DNA from: Isochrysis galbana
Lineage: Eukaryota > Haptophyta > Isochrysidales > Isochrysidaceae
Assembly (NCBI GenBank): GCA_018136815.1
Contig: CM030931.1
Location: 1,715,398-1,779,397 of the forward strand
Direction: 5' to 3'
DNA length: 64,000 bases
Shown: piece by piece, positions 43,330 to 53,859 of the stretch
How the letters are laid out: every line of letters starts with the position of its first letter
How positions within the stretch are numbered: position 1 is the stretch's first letter
Program-made: the position numbers and the translations under genes
Notes under the pieces: model-generated
Database searches by the model: none
Seen by the model: the letters and a program-made list of their open reading frames with translations, nothing else
Told to the model about the DNA's origin: nothing

Positions 43330-43392
43330 TGGCATAGTGGTTCAACCCACCGCCTCCACCAACCTTTTGCTCTGGGTCGCGAGTTCGAGTCC
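43330..43392 (+). other. tRNA-like sequence (A and B box), degenerate
   Basis: TGGCATAGTGG (43330-43340) fits the internal A-box consensus and GAGTTCGAGTCC (43381-43392) the B-box consensus, at tRNA-like spacing. The T-stem does not pair well and no acceptor stem is evident, so it is not a functional tRNA. It may be a tRNA-derived SINE head or chance. Confidence 0.35.
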
Positions 43393-43439
43393 GGACGGAG
43401 CGCTCTGCAGTTCGAGCCCCGCTCCTTCTCCTCTCCGCT

Positions 43440-43600
43440 CTTCTTCTACAGTTAAATTCCACGCTCTTCTTCTACCGTTAAATTCCGCACTCCGTCTACC
43501 GTTAGAAATCCTGCCTCTTCCTACTGTTAAAATTCCTGCCTTCCTACCGTTAAAAATCCTGCTTCCGCCTACAGTTAAAAATCCTGCCTCCGTCGCCTTG
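43440..43600 (+). repeat. Tandem array, about 22-30-bp unit
   Basis: Six or seven imperfect copies of a unit like CTACCGTTAAAAATCCTGCC. Unit length varies between copies. Confidence 0.8.
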
Positions 43601-43734
43601 CCAAGACATTTCCTCTGCCTTCCTGCCGACTTCCTTGCCAGTTCCTTCCGCCCCGGTTTCCCGCTTGTCTCCAAGACGGTTTCACCGCATTACGACCAAG
43701 CTTAGTGGGGAAACTCCTCGTCCAGTTCCGTTAC

Positions 43735-43870
43735 CCGAAAATCTCGTTCAATCTCGTCGGGCCCTCGGGCCATCTCGTTCATCTCGTCGGGCCATCAAGG
43801 CCATCTCGTTCATCTCGTCGTCGGGCCATCAGGCCATCTCGTTACATCTCGTTCATCTCGTTACAATCCA
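43735..43870 (+). repeat. Tandem array of CATCTCGTCGGGCCATC units
   Basis: Repeats of ATCTCGTTC and GTCGGGCCATC(A)GGCC, about eight partial units, continuing the pyrimidine-rich repeats of this region. Confidence 0.8.
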
Positions 43871-44904
43871 AGCTGCGGCTTTGATTTCCACAATTTAGAG
43901 ACATAAGGATTCCGCTTGCAGAAGGCTCGCGAGGACGCTCGTGATTAAGTCGGGGGGTGTCGCATCCAGAGTATTTTATATACTCTAGGCGGATGCGGTG
44001 CTTCTATCGATGTGAGGTGTGTGTAAAGAAAATCGAGTGAGTTTTGTTTTCGCCAATGAGTTGTCTCGAAGCTCCGCCGCATTGCACGTCGAATTTGCAT
44101 TCGTTTCTCTCGTTTAATTGGTTTGTTTGTGCGATGTTGCGTTAGCTTTCGGAGTTTTCTTGTTGGTGAGTGAGTGATGTGGGGTGGTGTCTTGTGGGCC
44201 CTCGTCGCGATGTAGCGCGCCCTTTCCCCCGCTCTCTCAAGACTTCTCTTCACTCATGCCCTAGCCCCACTGAGACTTGCCACGATCAAGCTTCCGCTTG
44301 ATTCGACAGTTTGAAGACAACCCTCACTCACCCGCACGCCCTCGCCACACATCTCGCAAGTCATCGCACCGTGCACAAGCCCGCACATGCGCATGCGCAT
44401 GGTGCACATGCCCGTCTCACTCACCAGCCCGCTCCGACCCATGGGATGAGCATGGCTGGTGTTGCCCTTTGTCTCGTGAAAGCTGCGTGTCCGGAGGGTC
44501 GTTTGGCGTTTGGGTTTGGGTTTGGCGTTTGGGGCGGAATATCGTTTCATCGTTTCGTCGTATGCGAGCCTCTCGGCGAGATCAAGCGCTCTCGCTACGA
44601 GGACGAGGCTATAGTTTGCACTCATTTGCAGCCTACCTTTTTTTTTCGTCTTCGATGAATATGGGGGTGCTGAGTTCTAGCGGTTTTTGAGTTTATTTAG
44701 GCTTTCTCCCCTAGGCCCTGGGCGGCCTTGCTAGTACGCGCCGGAGCTGTGGGAGCACGGCGGGGCAAGCGGCAAGCAAGGCCCCTCACCAAAAAGGTGG
44801 TAAACCTTATACTTATACTAGCATGGACTCCCGACTCCAGGATTGGTATTGGTATAGCTAGTGATAGTGATATTCGTGTATGACTCGAATTCCGTAACGA
44901 TCAA

Positions 44905-45127
44905 AAAGGGCTTTAAAAGAGCGGTCTGTCGGCGATCTCGTCTAGAACGGAAACCGCACCATAATAACGGAAAGGGAAGGCAATCTTGCCTCTTGCCGCG
45001 CAAGATTCGAACGATATTTATTGTAGTATAAGACGAGAGAAGTGTGACTAGCCTGCAGCTAGAGGAGATACGAAGAGGTCGCAAATTAAAGCTGATTGCC
45101 CCCAAAAGCAAGTAAAGAAACGTGCGG
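44905..45127 (-). repeat. LTR-like piece, inverted copy of 42726-42925
   Basis: Minus-strand reading shows TTCTTTACTTGCTTTTGGGG, TTTAATTTGCGACCTCTTCG and CTAGACGAGATCGCCGACAG, parallel to the + strand piece at 42726. The pair would form an inverted repeat about 2 kb apart. Confidence 0.7.
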
Positions 45128-45649
45128 CGTACAAGCCGGGCGGCGCCTCTTCCTCCTCCTCCTCCTCGGCAGCTATAGACCGGGCGGCGGTGGCGCCTAG
45201 ACTCTCTGGGGGGTCAGGCGGGGCTGTGCGCGTTGTGATCATGAAAGTTTGGAAAATCAAGAAGTTGATTGTATCAACACTCGTCTTACTCCATCTCCTG
45301 CCACACCGCCACGGCCACAGTCTCTCCCCCACCCACAGTGACGCCGTTGTACTGCAGCGACTACTGAATAATAGGTCGGCGGTATTTTCATATTCAGGGG
45401 GGGGGGGCGCTGCCGCCTCGCCATTGGATCGGAAACGCTGCGGCAAGAAAGTACAGATGGGAATTGGTGTTTGATGTTGCCAATTGGAATAAGCCGTACC
45501 GGTGACGCAAGAGCAGGTGGTGAATGCGGGGCGATATGACCCGGTCTGGCTTCAGGGGCCAGGGGCTCTAAGGCTGTCAAGTATGCCGGCGATGTGCCTA
45601 GAAAATTAGCCGCAGCCACGTGACTCCGCCCAGAGGGGCCGGCCGGCCA

Positions 45650-47443
45650 TCATCGGTGTGGGTCGCAATGCCCTAGGCACGCGTGGGCTTCGGCAACGTC
45701 CTCTGGCGTCCAAAGGCCCGCCGCTGTATCCGAGACCTCTGAGGGCATCGAGGCCGGAATAATTTGCTGCCCGAACGCCTCGAGCTCTGTCTCCAAGTAG
45801 TCTCGTAGCGGTGTGGCACCGTCGCCTAGGAAGCTTTGCTCAAGAAAGTTGACAAGTGCCTGGCGCCCTGCCCTCCGGTGTGCACGCAGGCAGCGCATCA
45901 TGTACGAGTGCACGGGGAGTAGATCGTTCCGGTACAACTTCCCCGTGTAGAACTGGCCCACATGGGTGTGGTACGTCGCCGCATCGCCACCGCACGCCTC
46001 GCGCAAGTACCGCTCATCGTCGGAGCCGGTAAAGACGATTGCCTCAATTGGAGCCTCGCCCCGGTCTGGCATCACCTTCACCCATGCAGGGCGTAGCCTT
46101 GCCTCACGCTTGAGCAAATCTGGCAGCTCACCTGTGGGTATCGAGAAGATGGCGACGCGGAGGGAACATCCCGGCCTGGCGACCGCAGTGCATGAGACGA
46201 GGCGGCGGCCAATCGCGTTGCCCCGGCGAATGTTGATGATGGAGACAAGGTTGAAGCAGCGCGCATACCCTTTCAGCCAACCGAGCTGGTAGTCGGCCAG
46301 GGAGGGCGTGTCGGCCCGAGCCCACTCCTCGTCGACCAGAGAGCCGTAGCCGACCACGTGGACGCGGTCGCCCAGCTGCCGGCCGGCCATGTCGAGCAAG
46401 TGGCTGCCTGCAGCCGTCACCAGCCCGCCGGGCGGCAGCGCTGACTCACCTGCGCCGCCAGCCGTCGAGGCCGGTGCGCCCGAGGAAGGGGTGTGCCCCG
46501 CTTGAGTGGCACGCCTGGCTATGTCCCACGCATGCGGCTCCACGAACCCCCGAAAGGCCCGCCCGTCGGCGCTCCACCTCGCGCCAAAGCCCTCAGCCTG
46601 CCGCAGCTCGAAGACCGTCTGCGACCCGGGCAGCATATGCATGTTCATCCACACGGACTGCGAGATGATCTGTTCGCGGAGCACCCTCAGCGCATGCGTG
46701 TTCCTCTGCACCTCGCCGCCAGTGCACTCACCCCAAAAGCCCGAGGCGCTACGGTGGCAGTGCTTGCTCAAGGCGCGCGCGCCGACCGTGAGGACCGAAG
46801 TCCGCTTACCATCGCGATTTGTGCCCGAGTGGGGCGCGCAAAAGGCGGCCAGCAGATCCGACAAATCGGGGGGCGCCAGAGGCACGGAGCCTGCCGTGTG
46901 ACGGCACTTGAGGAGCGAGAGCGTGCCCCACTCGCCCAGTTCGTCGAGCAGCAGCCGAGTGTCCTCTGCATTCCGTACCGCCATCGCACGCGGTGTCAGG
47001 TGGGCGTAGCGCTGTCTCGGTCGCGGCTCGAGCTCCGTCATGTCTGGCACCGGCGGCAGCTCCCACGGCCACTCGCCGCGCTCGCGCCAGAGATGGAGGG
47101 CATGGGCGAGTGCGCCGACCAGCGGAGGCCTCGCTAGCTGCCCTCCCTCGCCGCCCCGCCCCAGCTCCTTCCCCGTTCCTCTCGGCCCTCCCTCGCCGCC
47201 GCCCCCCAACTCCTTCCCCTCCCCTCTCGTGGGCTGCAGCAGCTGTCTGCGCAGAGAGAGCGGGAGCCGGCAGTTCTCATCGGAGAGAGCAGCCACAAGC
47301 AGCTGCTCGAGCGAGCGGGAGCTTGCGCAGCGCCCGACGCGGCTCACCATCGGACGGGCTAGTGGGACAATGAGCAGCAGCAGCAGTAGCAGCAGAAGCG
47401 CTGAGCCGCCTGGCCGACGCAATTCGGATGGAGGGGAAAACAT
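45650..47443 (-). CDS. Two-domain protein with C-terminal gamma-glutamylcyclotransferase-like domain
   Basis: A single-exon, 597-aa protein. An N-terminal hydrophobic stretch (about 15-30) may be a signal or anchor. Residues about 160-305 form a block that is conserved in style: LLKCRHTAGSVPLAPPDLSD, GARALSKHCHRSASGFWGE, WMNMHMLPG, GFGARWSADGRAFRGFVEPH. I have seen similar blocks in plant and algal proteins of unknown function. Residues about 358-560 start with VHVVGYGSLVDEEW; the YGSL (365-368) is the substrate-loop signature of the cyclotransferase (GGCT/ChaC/AIG2) fold, followed by GYARCFN and AIFSIPTGELPDLLKREARL. Members convert gamma-glutamyl peptides to 5-oxoproline; the catalytic Glu is a candidate in KREARL. 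Whether the fusion is a glutathione-related enzyme is inference. A Gly/Glu linker with a short internal repeat is at 73-100. Confidence 0.75.
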   Translation of the reverse strand: MFSPPSELRRPGGSALLLLLLLLLIVPLARPMVSRVGRCASSRSLEQLLVAALSDENCRLPLSLRRQLLQPTRGEGKELGGGGEGGPRGTGKELGRGGEGGQLARPPLVGALAHALHLWRERGEWPWELPPVPDMTELEPRPRQRYAHLTPRAMAVRNAEDTRLLLDELGEWGTLSLLKCRHTAGSVPLAPPDLSDLLAAFCAPHSGTNRDGKRTSVLTVGARALSKHCHRSASGFWGECTGGEVQRNTHALRVLREQIISQSVWMNMHMLPGSQTVFELRQAEGFGARWSADGRAFRGFVEPHAWDIARRATQAGHTPSSGAPASTAGGAGESALPPGGLVTAAGSHLLDMAGRQLGDRVHVVGYGSLVDEEWARADTPSLADYQLGWLKGYARCFNLVSIINIRRGNAIGRRLVSCTAVARPGCSLRVAIFSIPTGELPDLLKREARLRPAWVKVMPDRGEAPIEAIVFTGSDDERYLREACGGDAATYHTHVGQFYTGKLYRNDLLPVHSYMMRCLRAHRRAGRQALVNFLEQSFLGDGATPLRDYLETELEAFGQQIIPASMPSEVSDTAAGLWTPEDVAEAHACLGHCDPHR

Positions 47444-48432
47444 GACGAATCAGAGAGAGAGAGGAAGAGAGAGAGGGAGGGGGAGAGAGGGAGAGGGGGG
47501 GGGGGGGAGAGGCAGGGGGGAGGGAGGGAGGGAGGGAGGGAGGGAGAGAGAAAGAGAGAGATGGGGCTTTAGGTGTGAATGTGAACGGTTAAAAGTCCTC
47601 TGCTCTCTGCATGGGGAGATGGAGACAGGGAGGGCATTAAAAAAACTCTTGAAGATGCCTATTTTAATAGGAGTACTTCTGGAGCGCTCGATGGCTCAAC
47701 TAGGCTCAACACACTGGGGAGCGGAGTATGTACGCAGAAGGGTCACCGGGCAGGGGGCCACAGGTGTTGGACATCGGAATACTACGGAGTACGAGACTAC
47801 GAGACGGAGGCGGGAAAACGATAGAAGATAGAAGATAGCAACCCTAGATGTGAAAGACAGAAACAGCGTTTTTTTTCGGAGGCCAAAAACAGTGTTTTTC
47901 ACCGTCTTTCAAACACCCTCCGTTTTTGCCACCGCTTTTCGACGGTCGCGCGCTAGCGCTCGGAGGTGCGAGCGAGCGAGCGAGCGCGCTAGGGCCAGGC
48001 AGAAATATTCAAGATTCAAGATATTCCGCGGGATATTTGGGTGGATATCGCCCCTAAGGCCTGTAACCAGATAATTGGGTATCGTGCTACTCACCTACCC
48101 ACATCCGATTTCCACTACCCACCTCCATGTGGGTAGGGGGGGGGCTACTACTCACTGGTTCCGAATAGTGAAAATCCACTATTCAGGATAATCACGCGGG
48201 TAGCGGCGGCAGAGCCGCCGTACAGCAGTGCGCGCGCGCCGAAGACAGGCTCGGACGCTTTGTATTGGCCGCGCCCAGCGCAGCTGGCGGTGTCGTGCCC
48301 TTGCAGCGCTAATGCCAGCGCGCTGCCAGCAACTAGCAACACACGCGGCCAGCGCCTTCCTGCGCGGGCGCGCTCGCGCTCTCGCGCTCGTACCTTGAGC
48401 CACCTTTTCAGAGAACTCAACACTCACTCCCG
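47444..48432. other. Gene-less stretch with purine tract and MITE end
   Basis: A purine-rich (GGGA)n/(GA)n tract at 47450-47565 lies in the presumed promoter of the cyclotransferase gene. At 47849 a degraded TIR end, CTAGATGTGAAAGACAG, with TTTTTTTTCGGAGGCC, resembles the element at 2506. At 48100-48190 short inverted pieces (ACCCACATCCG, CCATGTGGGT, TAGTGAAAATCCACTATTC) are seen. No gene. Confidence 0.45.
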
Positions 48433-49165
48433 ACGCGATGGATCAAGGCCAATGGGAGGCGTAGCAACCCCTTCACGATACACTGTGGCATGCCCCAAGG
48501 ATGCCCGTTGTCGCCTCTCGCCTTTCTCTTGGTGGCCGAAGGCTTAACGCGCTTAGTCAACGCCGACCCGGAAATGAAGGGAATCACGGTAGGACCGAGA
48601 GAGTTGAGACTCTCGCAGTTCGCGGATGACACGCAACTTCTAGCTAACTCATTCGAGTCCTTGGAAAGGGCGATGCATATCCTGGAAGCCTATGGAAACG
48701 CCACTGGGGCTAGCTAGAGTCAATAAAAGAAAGAGTGTACTAATACGTTTGGGATCCCTGGTAGGAGCGCGAGTCCCAGGCACACAGGCATACCTTAAAA
48801 CACTGGGCGAAGGGGAGTACGCCACCATCCTAGGAGTGCCCTTCTGGGAAGGGCCCGAGGACGACACCTTTTGGGAGAGGCTCTACGCCAAGCTTAAGAA
48901 GAAAGTCGCAGCGTGGAAGGGAGTCCAGAACCTCTCGATTCACGGGAGGACTCTACTAGTAAACTTTATTATATATGGGACTCCGAGGTACTGGCTATCC
49001 ACCTCCACCCCGCCCCGGCGTGGTTCATGGAAGCTATCGACTCTGACGTACAAACTATACTTTGGGATAGGTCCCCACGGCTACAACTATCGTCTATCGT
49101 TATAAACGACAGGGTCATGGAGCGCGCCACGCTCCCACCCTCTCTCGCCGCCCACCCCGCCGCGC
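48433..49165 (+). pseudogene. LINE reverse-transcriptase relic with frameshifts
   Basis: Begins WIKANGRRSNPF, then GMPQGCPLSPLAFLLVAEGL and the catalytic palm motif SQFADDTQLLA. The frame is broken near 48715 (stop) and resumes at about 48720 in another frame with NKRKSVLIRLGS and ILGVPFWEGPEDDTFWERL, the thumb region. Around 49000 it shifts again (AIHLHPAPAWFMEAIDSDVQ). At least two frameshifts make it non-functional. It is the RT part missing from the LINE at 9606, though whether they are the same family cannot be judged. Confidence 0.85.
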
Positions 49166-49170
49166 CGACC

Positions 49171-49684
49171 GACCACGACATGCCATTGGACAGTCACTGA
49201 AATCGAACTTCTAGCAGCGCTAGAATCGATCCGAAATTGGAGGCCTTATCTTTGGGGTCGCCACTTCACCCTCGTCGTAGACCATTCAGCTTTGCGCTGG
49301 CTTCACACGATGAAAGATCAAGTCACCGGTGGTCCAGCCTCGCGCCTTATGCGATGGGTCCTAAAGCTAGCCGAATATCGATTCGACGTCGTGCACAAAC
49401 CTGGAGTCACTCACTGGGACGCCGACGGCTTATCCCGCTTAGTTGCTCTCGAGCCCGATCACGATCCTCTCCATGTCGAGGAGAGTGATGCCCGTTCTTT
49501 CGATTCTTCTGAAATTCACGACATAGTTGCCGCCGCGGTTACTTCATCCACCCTTACCGCTCGCCGCCAACAAGCAAACGATAGGCTCGCTCGTCAAGCA
49601 TCGGAATCTTCGGAGTCGATTACCTCCTCGTATCTCGATGTGACCCCGAGTCAACGAGTCAATACAAGCCAAGCACGCGCCTGA
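49171..49684 (+). mobile_element. Ty3/gypsy RNase H fragment
   Basis: Open frame reading CHWTVTEIELLAALESIRNW, FTLVVDHSALRWL, then RLMRWVLKLAEYRFDVVHKP and GVTHWDADGLSRL, the classical RNase H end of Ty3/gypsy pol. It stops at 49684 before the integrase zinc finger. It directly abuts the LINE relic, so one of the two was cut by insertion or rearrangement. Confidence 0.88.
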
Positions 49685-50924
49685 GCCACCCCCAGTCGCC
49701 TGCCACCACCTCCCACAAGCCTCCTTCCGCACTTCCGCGCCCTCCGTGCGTCATGCGTCGTGCGTCGATCACCATGCCCGTAGTCAACCCCGAGGAAAGC
49801 TCCATGAGCTCCCCGCAAGAACCGCATTCCGCGCTAGCTGCCGGCGCGCCCTCGCAGGCAATCTCCAAGAGTGAGATGAGCCTTGCTCTGACAGGTGGGG
49901 TCCCCCATCCTGATGGATCGTCGAAAACGGGCAGGCCGCGCGCCCGCCATCGGTTCGAAGTTGGGCTCTCCGGGCCTCCCTCGGCGACGGCTCAACGTTC
50001 AATGGGCTCGGCGGATGGGTGATTTCGACGAGGGATCGGGGCGCGGCCTGTCCGATTGGCGTGACCATGCGGGTGGGACCTGTGTATTTTGTATCTGGCG
50101 GGGTCTCCCATCCTGATGGATCGTCGAAAACGGGCACGCAGCCCGCCCGGTCTCGACTTGAAGTTGAGCTTTTCAACCTTTTGCGATTTTAGCGTCTTCT
50201 GTCTTTTTTTGATTACGTTATGTTGTGGCAGGGGCCCAAGGGGGGGGTCCGGGTCCTAATGGACCCTGGATATGTGCTAGTTGGGTGTATTGGGAACTTT
50301 CTACCGTGAAAAATCCGCAAATTTCCTCAATTCTGAGATGGTCATTTTTTCACCCCTTATAAAAAAACACTGTTTGACCGCCCTACAACTACAAATACAT
50401 ATGTATTTGGCCTGTAAATACGTATACAGTATACAGCCAAATACATATGTTTTTGGCCTCCGGCCAAATACGTTTCAAATACATTCGAGGCCTACAACCC
50501 AGGACTCGCTTCAAATACAGCCAACATATGTATTTGGCCTCTGGCCAAATACGGTAAATACGTATTTCTGTATTTCCCATCTAGGGCTACCTGCCATGCG
50601 CCGTCTCCTCGTAGGCCCCTCGCTGTTTTACTCATAGAGTCGGAGACCCACAGAGGCGCCCGCGTCGTCCACCACACACACACACACACGTATCCCCGCC
50701 TCTCCCTCCCTCCCTCCCTACCTACCTACCTCCTTCCCTCCCTCCCTACCTCCCTCTCTGTCTCTCTCTCTAGCTCGCTCTCTCCCTCTCTCCCTCTCTT
50801 CCCCTTCCCCTTCCCCCCCCCCCTCCCCCATCTCGGACCCTCTCCCCTCTCCTCTTGCCGCCTCCGCTCACTAGCTCCCCCCCCCCCCCCTCTTCCCCCC
50901 CCCTCCGCCCACTTTCTCCCTGCT
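49685..50924. other. Gene-less stretch with direct repeats and a TIR-type element
   Basis: A direct repeat, CCCATCCTGATGGATCGTCG followed by AAAACGGGCA, is at 49904-49934 and 50107-50137, each preceded by GGGGTC and 203 bp apart. At 50345-50387 is the terminus AAACACTGTTTGACCGCCCTA. From 50388 to 50585 are repeated AAATACATATGTATTTGGCC blocks closing with TTTCCCATCTAG, the same family as the MITE at 56090. 50700-50920 is a polypyrimidine tract just before the ADA2 start and presumably part of its promoter/leader. Confidence 0.55.
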
Positions 50925-52807
50925 ATGACCGCCGCCGCCGCCGCCGCCAAACTCATCTCTCTCGAGCCTCTTAATGGCTGCGGCTACTGCCGCCGCTCTC
51001 TGCAGACAGAGATCCGCATCGAGTGCGCTCTGTGCAGCCCCACCCTCCGCCTGTGCGTCGAGTGCTTCCACGCAGGCATCGAGATCCATACACGGGGACA
51101 CTGCGCCTCGCACCCGTACCGTGTCGTCGATGTCGCGAGAGAGGCGCTCCTCGCTGTCGGCTGGCTCCCAGACGACGAGCTCAAGCTGCTCGAGGCAATG
51201 CAGCTCTATGGCTTTGGCAATTGGGCAGACATTGCGGAGCACGTCGGAGGAGGGCGGACAAGGCAGCAGGTCGAGGAGCACTACCGCCGCTGTTACCTTG
51301 AGTCGCCAACCTTCCCTGAGCCCAACTTCGTGCGGCTGGAGGAGGAGCGGGCGGGGAAAAAGCCAAAGCTGGAGGAAGGGGCTGAGGAGAAGCCGCCACT
51401 CAGCGAGCACATGCGCAAGGCCGCCGAGGCAGCCGCCGTATCGGCGGCCGCCGCACGGGCGGCGGCCGGCGGCCAGACATTCGTCCCGGGACCCGATCCG
51501 CTGGAGGTTGGCCCGAAACCGCCCGAGGCGGACTACGCTTATGCCGGATGGATGCCACTGAGGGGCGAGTTCGACACCGAATGGGAAGACGATGCCGAAC
51601 TGCAGGTGAGGCGCAGATGCCGCCGCCGCGCCCAAGGTCGCAGCCTCCCACCAAATCTTGGCCTACGGTCCCACACGTCTACTTTCCGCAGACGTTTGTG
51701 CACGAGCTCGAGTTCACGCCGGCTGAACGCGCTTCGTTCTATGCGGGTGAGCCCACTGTGGAGACGCTAGAAAAACTGCAAAAGCTGCATGCGTACAACG
51801 CCACACTCGATGGACGGCAATGGAGGAGAGACCTCATCGTGCAGGTGTGTGGATCGCTGCCGTTACCGCCGCAACGCGCGCTCGTGCTCTGTGAGGTGCG
51901 GACCGGCGCCCATGACACCTTTATTGGTGCGGACCTTCGCAGCGCGAGCTCCTCGACGATATCCACACCCAAGTCGAGCTCGAGAAGACAGCGCCTGTGC
52001 CAGAAGTGGCACTGCGCGCTCGCCTGCGGCCCTTTGCTCGGTTCCACAGTGCGAGCGAACACGAGGACTTGGTGCAGGTGCGCTCCACTAGTAATTCTTG
52101 GCGCGTGGCAGCTGGGTGCGGCGCAAAGCCCGCTGGCCCGAGGGCCATGCTCACACACGCGCGCTTCAAGTTGGTGGATGACAAGTCTCGCCCCCCCGCC
52201 CCCCTCTGATCAACAGTGCTTCTTGCGGCAAGACGCCCTCGCACAGGCCATCCGCCATTTGCAAACGTGCCGGTCGAAGGGAATTCGCTCGCTGGCCGAA
52301 GCCGAGGCGATGCAGGAGGCTGCCGGCATTGGCCTCTTAGCGCCCGCCGCTGCAGCGCCCGCCGCTGCAGCGCCCGCCGCTGCGCGAGCTACGTCCTCCG
52401 GTAAGAGCGGCGGCGGCGCTGGAGGGGCGCGCAAGGTCGCTGGTGCATCACGCAACGCCCGGCGTGCGGCGGCCGCCGAAGATGATGCCGCGGCACGAGG
52501 CGCGGCGGCGGCAGCGGCTGCTGAAGCTGATGAGGAGCAGCGGCGCGAAGCTGCAGCCACGCTCTCGAGCTCGGAGCAGCCGATTTGCGAGGAGCTCTCG
52601 CTGCCTCCACACGCGCTCATGTTCGCCAAACGCACGCTACTACTAGCGGCCATTGCCTCGGGTGGCACACTTTCTCGCGAGCGGGCAGTGAAGCTCCTTC
52701 ACCCGAAACTTGACAATGTTCGTGCCGTGCTTGTGTATGACTATTGCGTGAAGTGCGGTTGGGTACGCGGCTCCGTGGACGAGCCGCCCACTGTCACCGA
52801 CGAATGA
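50925..52807 (+). CDS. ADA2: Transcriptional adaptor ADA2 (SAGA-type HAT complex), 4 exons
   Basis: Exons 50925-51605, 51692-51844, 51943-52077 and 52217-52807 join in frame through GT-AG introns of 86, 98 and 139 nt to give 519 aa. ADA2 stimulates the GCN5 acetyltransferase in SAGA/ADA complexes in the nucleus. Domains in order: ZZ zinc finger (about 18-70; GCGYC, CALC, CVECF, HTRGHCASH), SANT/Myb (about 82-135; WLPDDELKLLEAMQLYGFGN, ADIAEHVGGGRT, QVEEHYRRCYL), the ADA2 linker ending YAGWMPLRGEFDTEWEDDAEL joined in exon 2 to a typical LEFTPAERASFYAGE, then AYNATLDGRQWRRDLIVQRE, RPFARFHSASEHEDLV in exon 3, an Ala-rich spacer, and a C-terminal SWIRM-like domain (about 455-515; SLPPHALMFAKRTLLLAA, KLDNVRAVLVYDYCVKCGW). 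The Ala/Gly-rich region (about 335-430) is longer than usual. The start has a poly-Ala stretch right after Met. Confidence 0.95.
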
Positions 52808-52991
52808 CGACCTTGTTAAATTGCTCATGGCTCGCTACACCCGCCCCCCATGCCAAAGTTGCCCTGCCAACATTGCCACCGGAAGCGATTGTGCATACGC
52901 AACCTATAACCTATGATAGCAACGCCCGCGTGAAGTCCAAAGCACAATGCACAATGGATGCATTTTCCTCTATTTATGTTTATGGAGCCCC

Positions 52992-53859
52992 AACTATCAG
53001 TAAAACTGATAGGGTCATGGGGGCCCCGTGCCCCCCTTCCTCCATCGCAGACACCCCCTGGGTGGGCCTGCACACTCAACCTCAGCCCCTGCCTGCTGGC
53101 AGGGGCTGAGCTGACATCACTCTGGCCCAGACCCTCGCCGAGCGCGCGCCGCGCGCCGCACGCACTCGCCTGCACTGGCCCTCGCTCGTACTGACCCCCC
53201 TCTCCACCACTGAGCAACAGACCATCTGAGCCGACAGGAAGGCACCCAGGGCCAGCGAGGCCAGCGAGGGAGAGGCAGGAGAGGCCAGGGGCCCAGCCCC
53301 AGTCTCCACTGCCCCCTGAGCTGGCCCAGCTGGACCTCTGGGGGGACCCGAGGGTGCCCTCAGAGGGGGGCCATCGCGCGCGCAGGCATCGCACGCCCGT
53401 AGGAGAACGAAGAGAACGACGAAAAAAGCACGACAAAAAAAACGACACGTTCTGACACACCAAAAGGTTATACTCACGCCTGTTTACGGTTACGGTATGT
53501 TTTCAGGCCGACACCCCGAGCGACATACGAATGCCGCGAAAGCGCTGCGTTACTTGAAAAGGACGCGAGAAGAGGGGGCCGAGACCTCCCACGGGCACGA
53601 AGTGTCACATGCAACAGGCGTTTACGTTTGTTTTGCCACAGGAACACCACACCAGCAGGTCTGCCCCAGCCCACCCCCTGCACTTGGCCCGTTGTAGTGC
53701 ACGCGGGCCCCCCCCCGATACCAAAGACAAAGGAATGAAGGGGGTAGTGTAAGGGAGTGAGTAAACTGGGGTATAGGCGATGTCATTAGTGAGTACCGTG
53801 AGTACGTGGACCTTTATAGCTAGCGTGAGTAGCCCGAATCTTCAGATGTTTTATTATTA
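52992..53859 (+). mobile_element. Family B retroposon, 868 bp, 18-bp TSD
   Basis: Starts AACTATCAGTAAAACTGATA (with a small palindrome TATCAGT..ACTGATA) and ends with the tail GAATCTTCAGATGTTTTATTATTAT. It is flanked by an exact 18-bp duplication, TTATGTTTATGGAGCCCC, at 52974-52991 and 53860-53877. Its centre (53230-53350, GCCAGCGAGGGAGAGGCAGG, CCCCCTGAGCTGGCC) is alike to family A, so the two families share a module. There is no convincing protein frame. It lies 167 bp after the ADA2 stop. Confidence 0.85.

Larger units (their letters stand above)
40927..45649. other. 4.7-kb transposon-derived region without host genes
   Basis: Probably the 3' end of the gypsy element followed by pieces of other LTR elements. 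Itemised separately are a TA-flanked TIR element, several tandem arrays, two inverted LTR-like pieces and a tRNA-like sequence. Two places have a polypurine-like G6 followed by TGTCGCAT (TG at 42500 and at 43958), the form of an LTR start. A + strand frame at 42839-43705 is Ser/Pro-rich and could be a gag relic. Nothing in 44250-44900 can be assigned. Confidence 0.5.

Noticed and set aside
44505-44535. TTTGGG-type repeats suggesting telomeric sequence (also 56545-56570)
   Set aside because: Only two or three irregular units in the middle of a contig.
51548-52216. ADA2 read as one long frame from 51548
   Set aside because: The frame runs through three introns; the spliced model restores the family sequence with in-frame GT-AG junctions.
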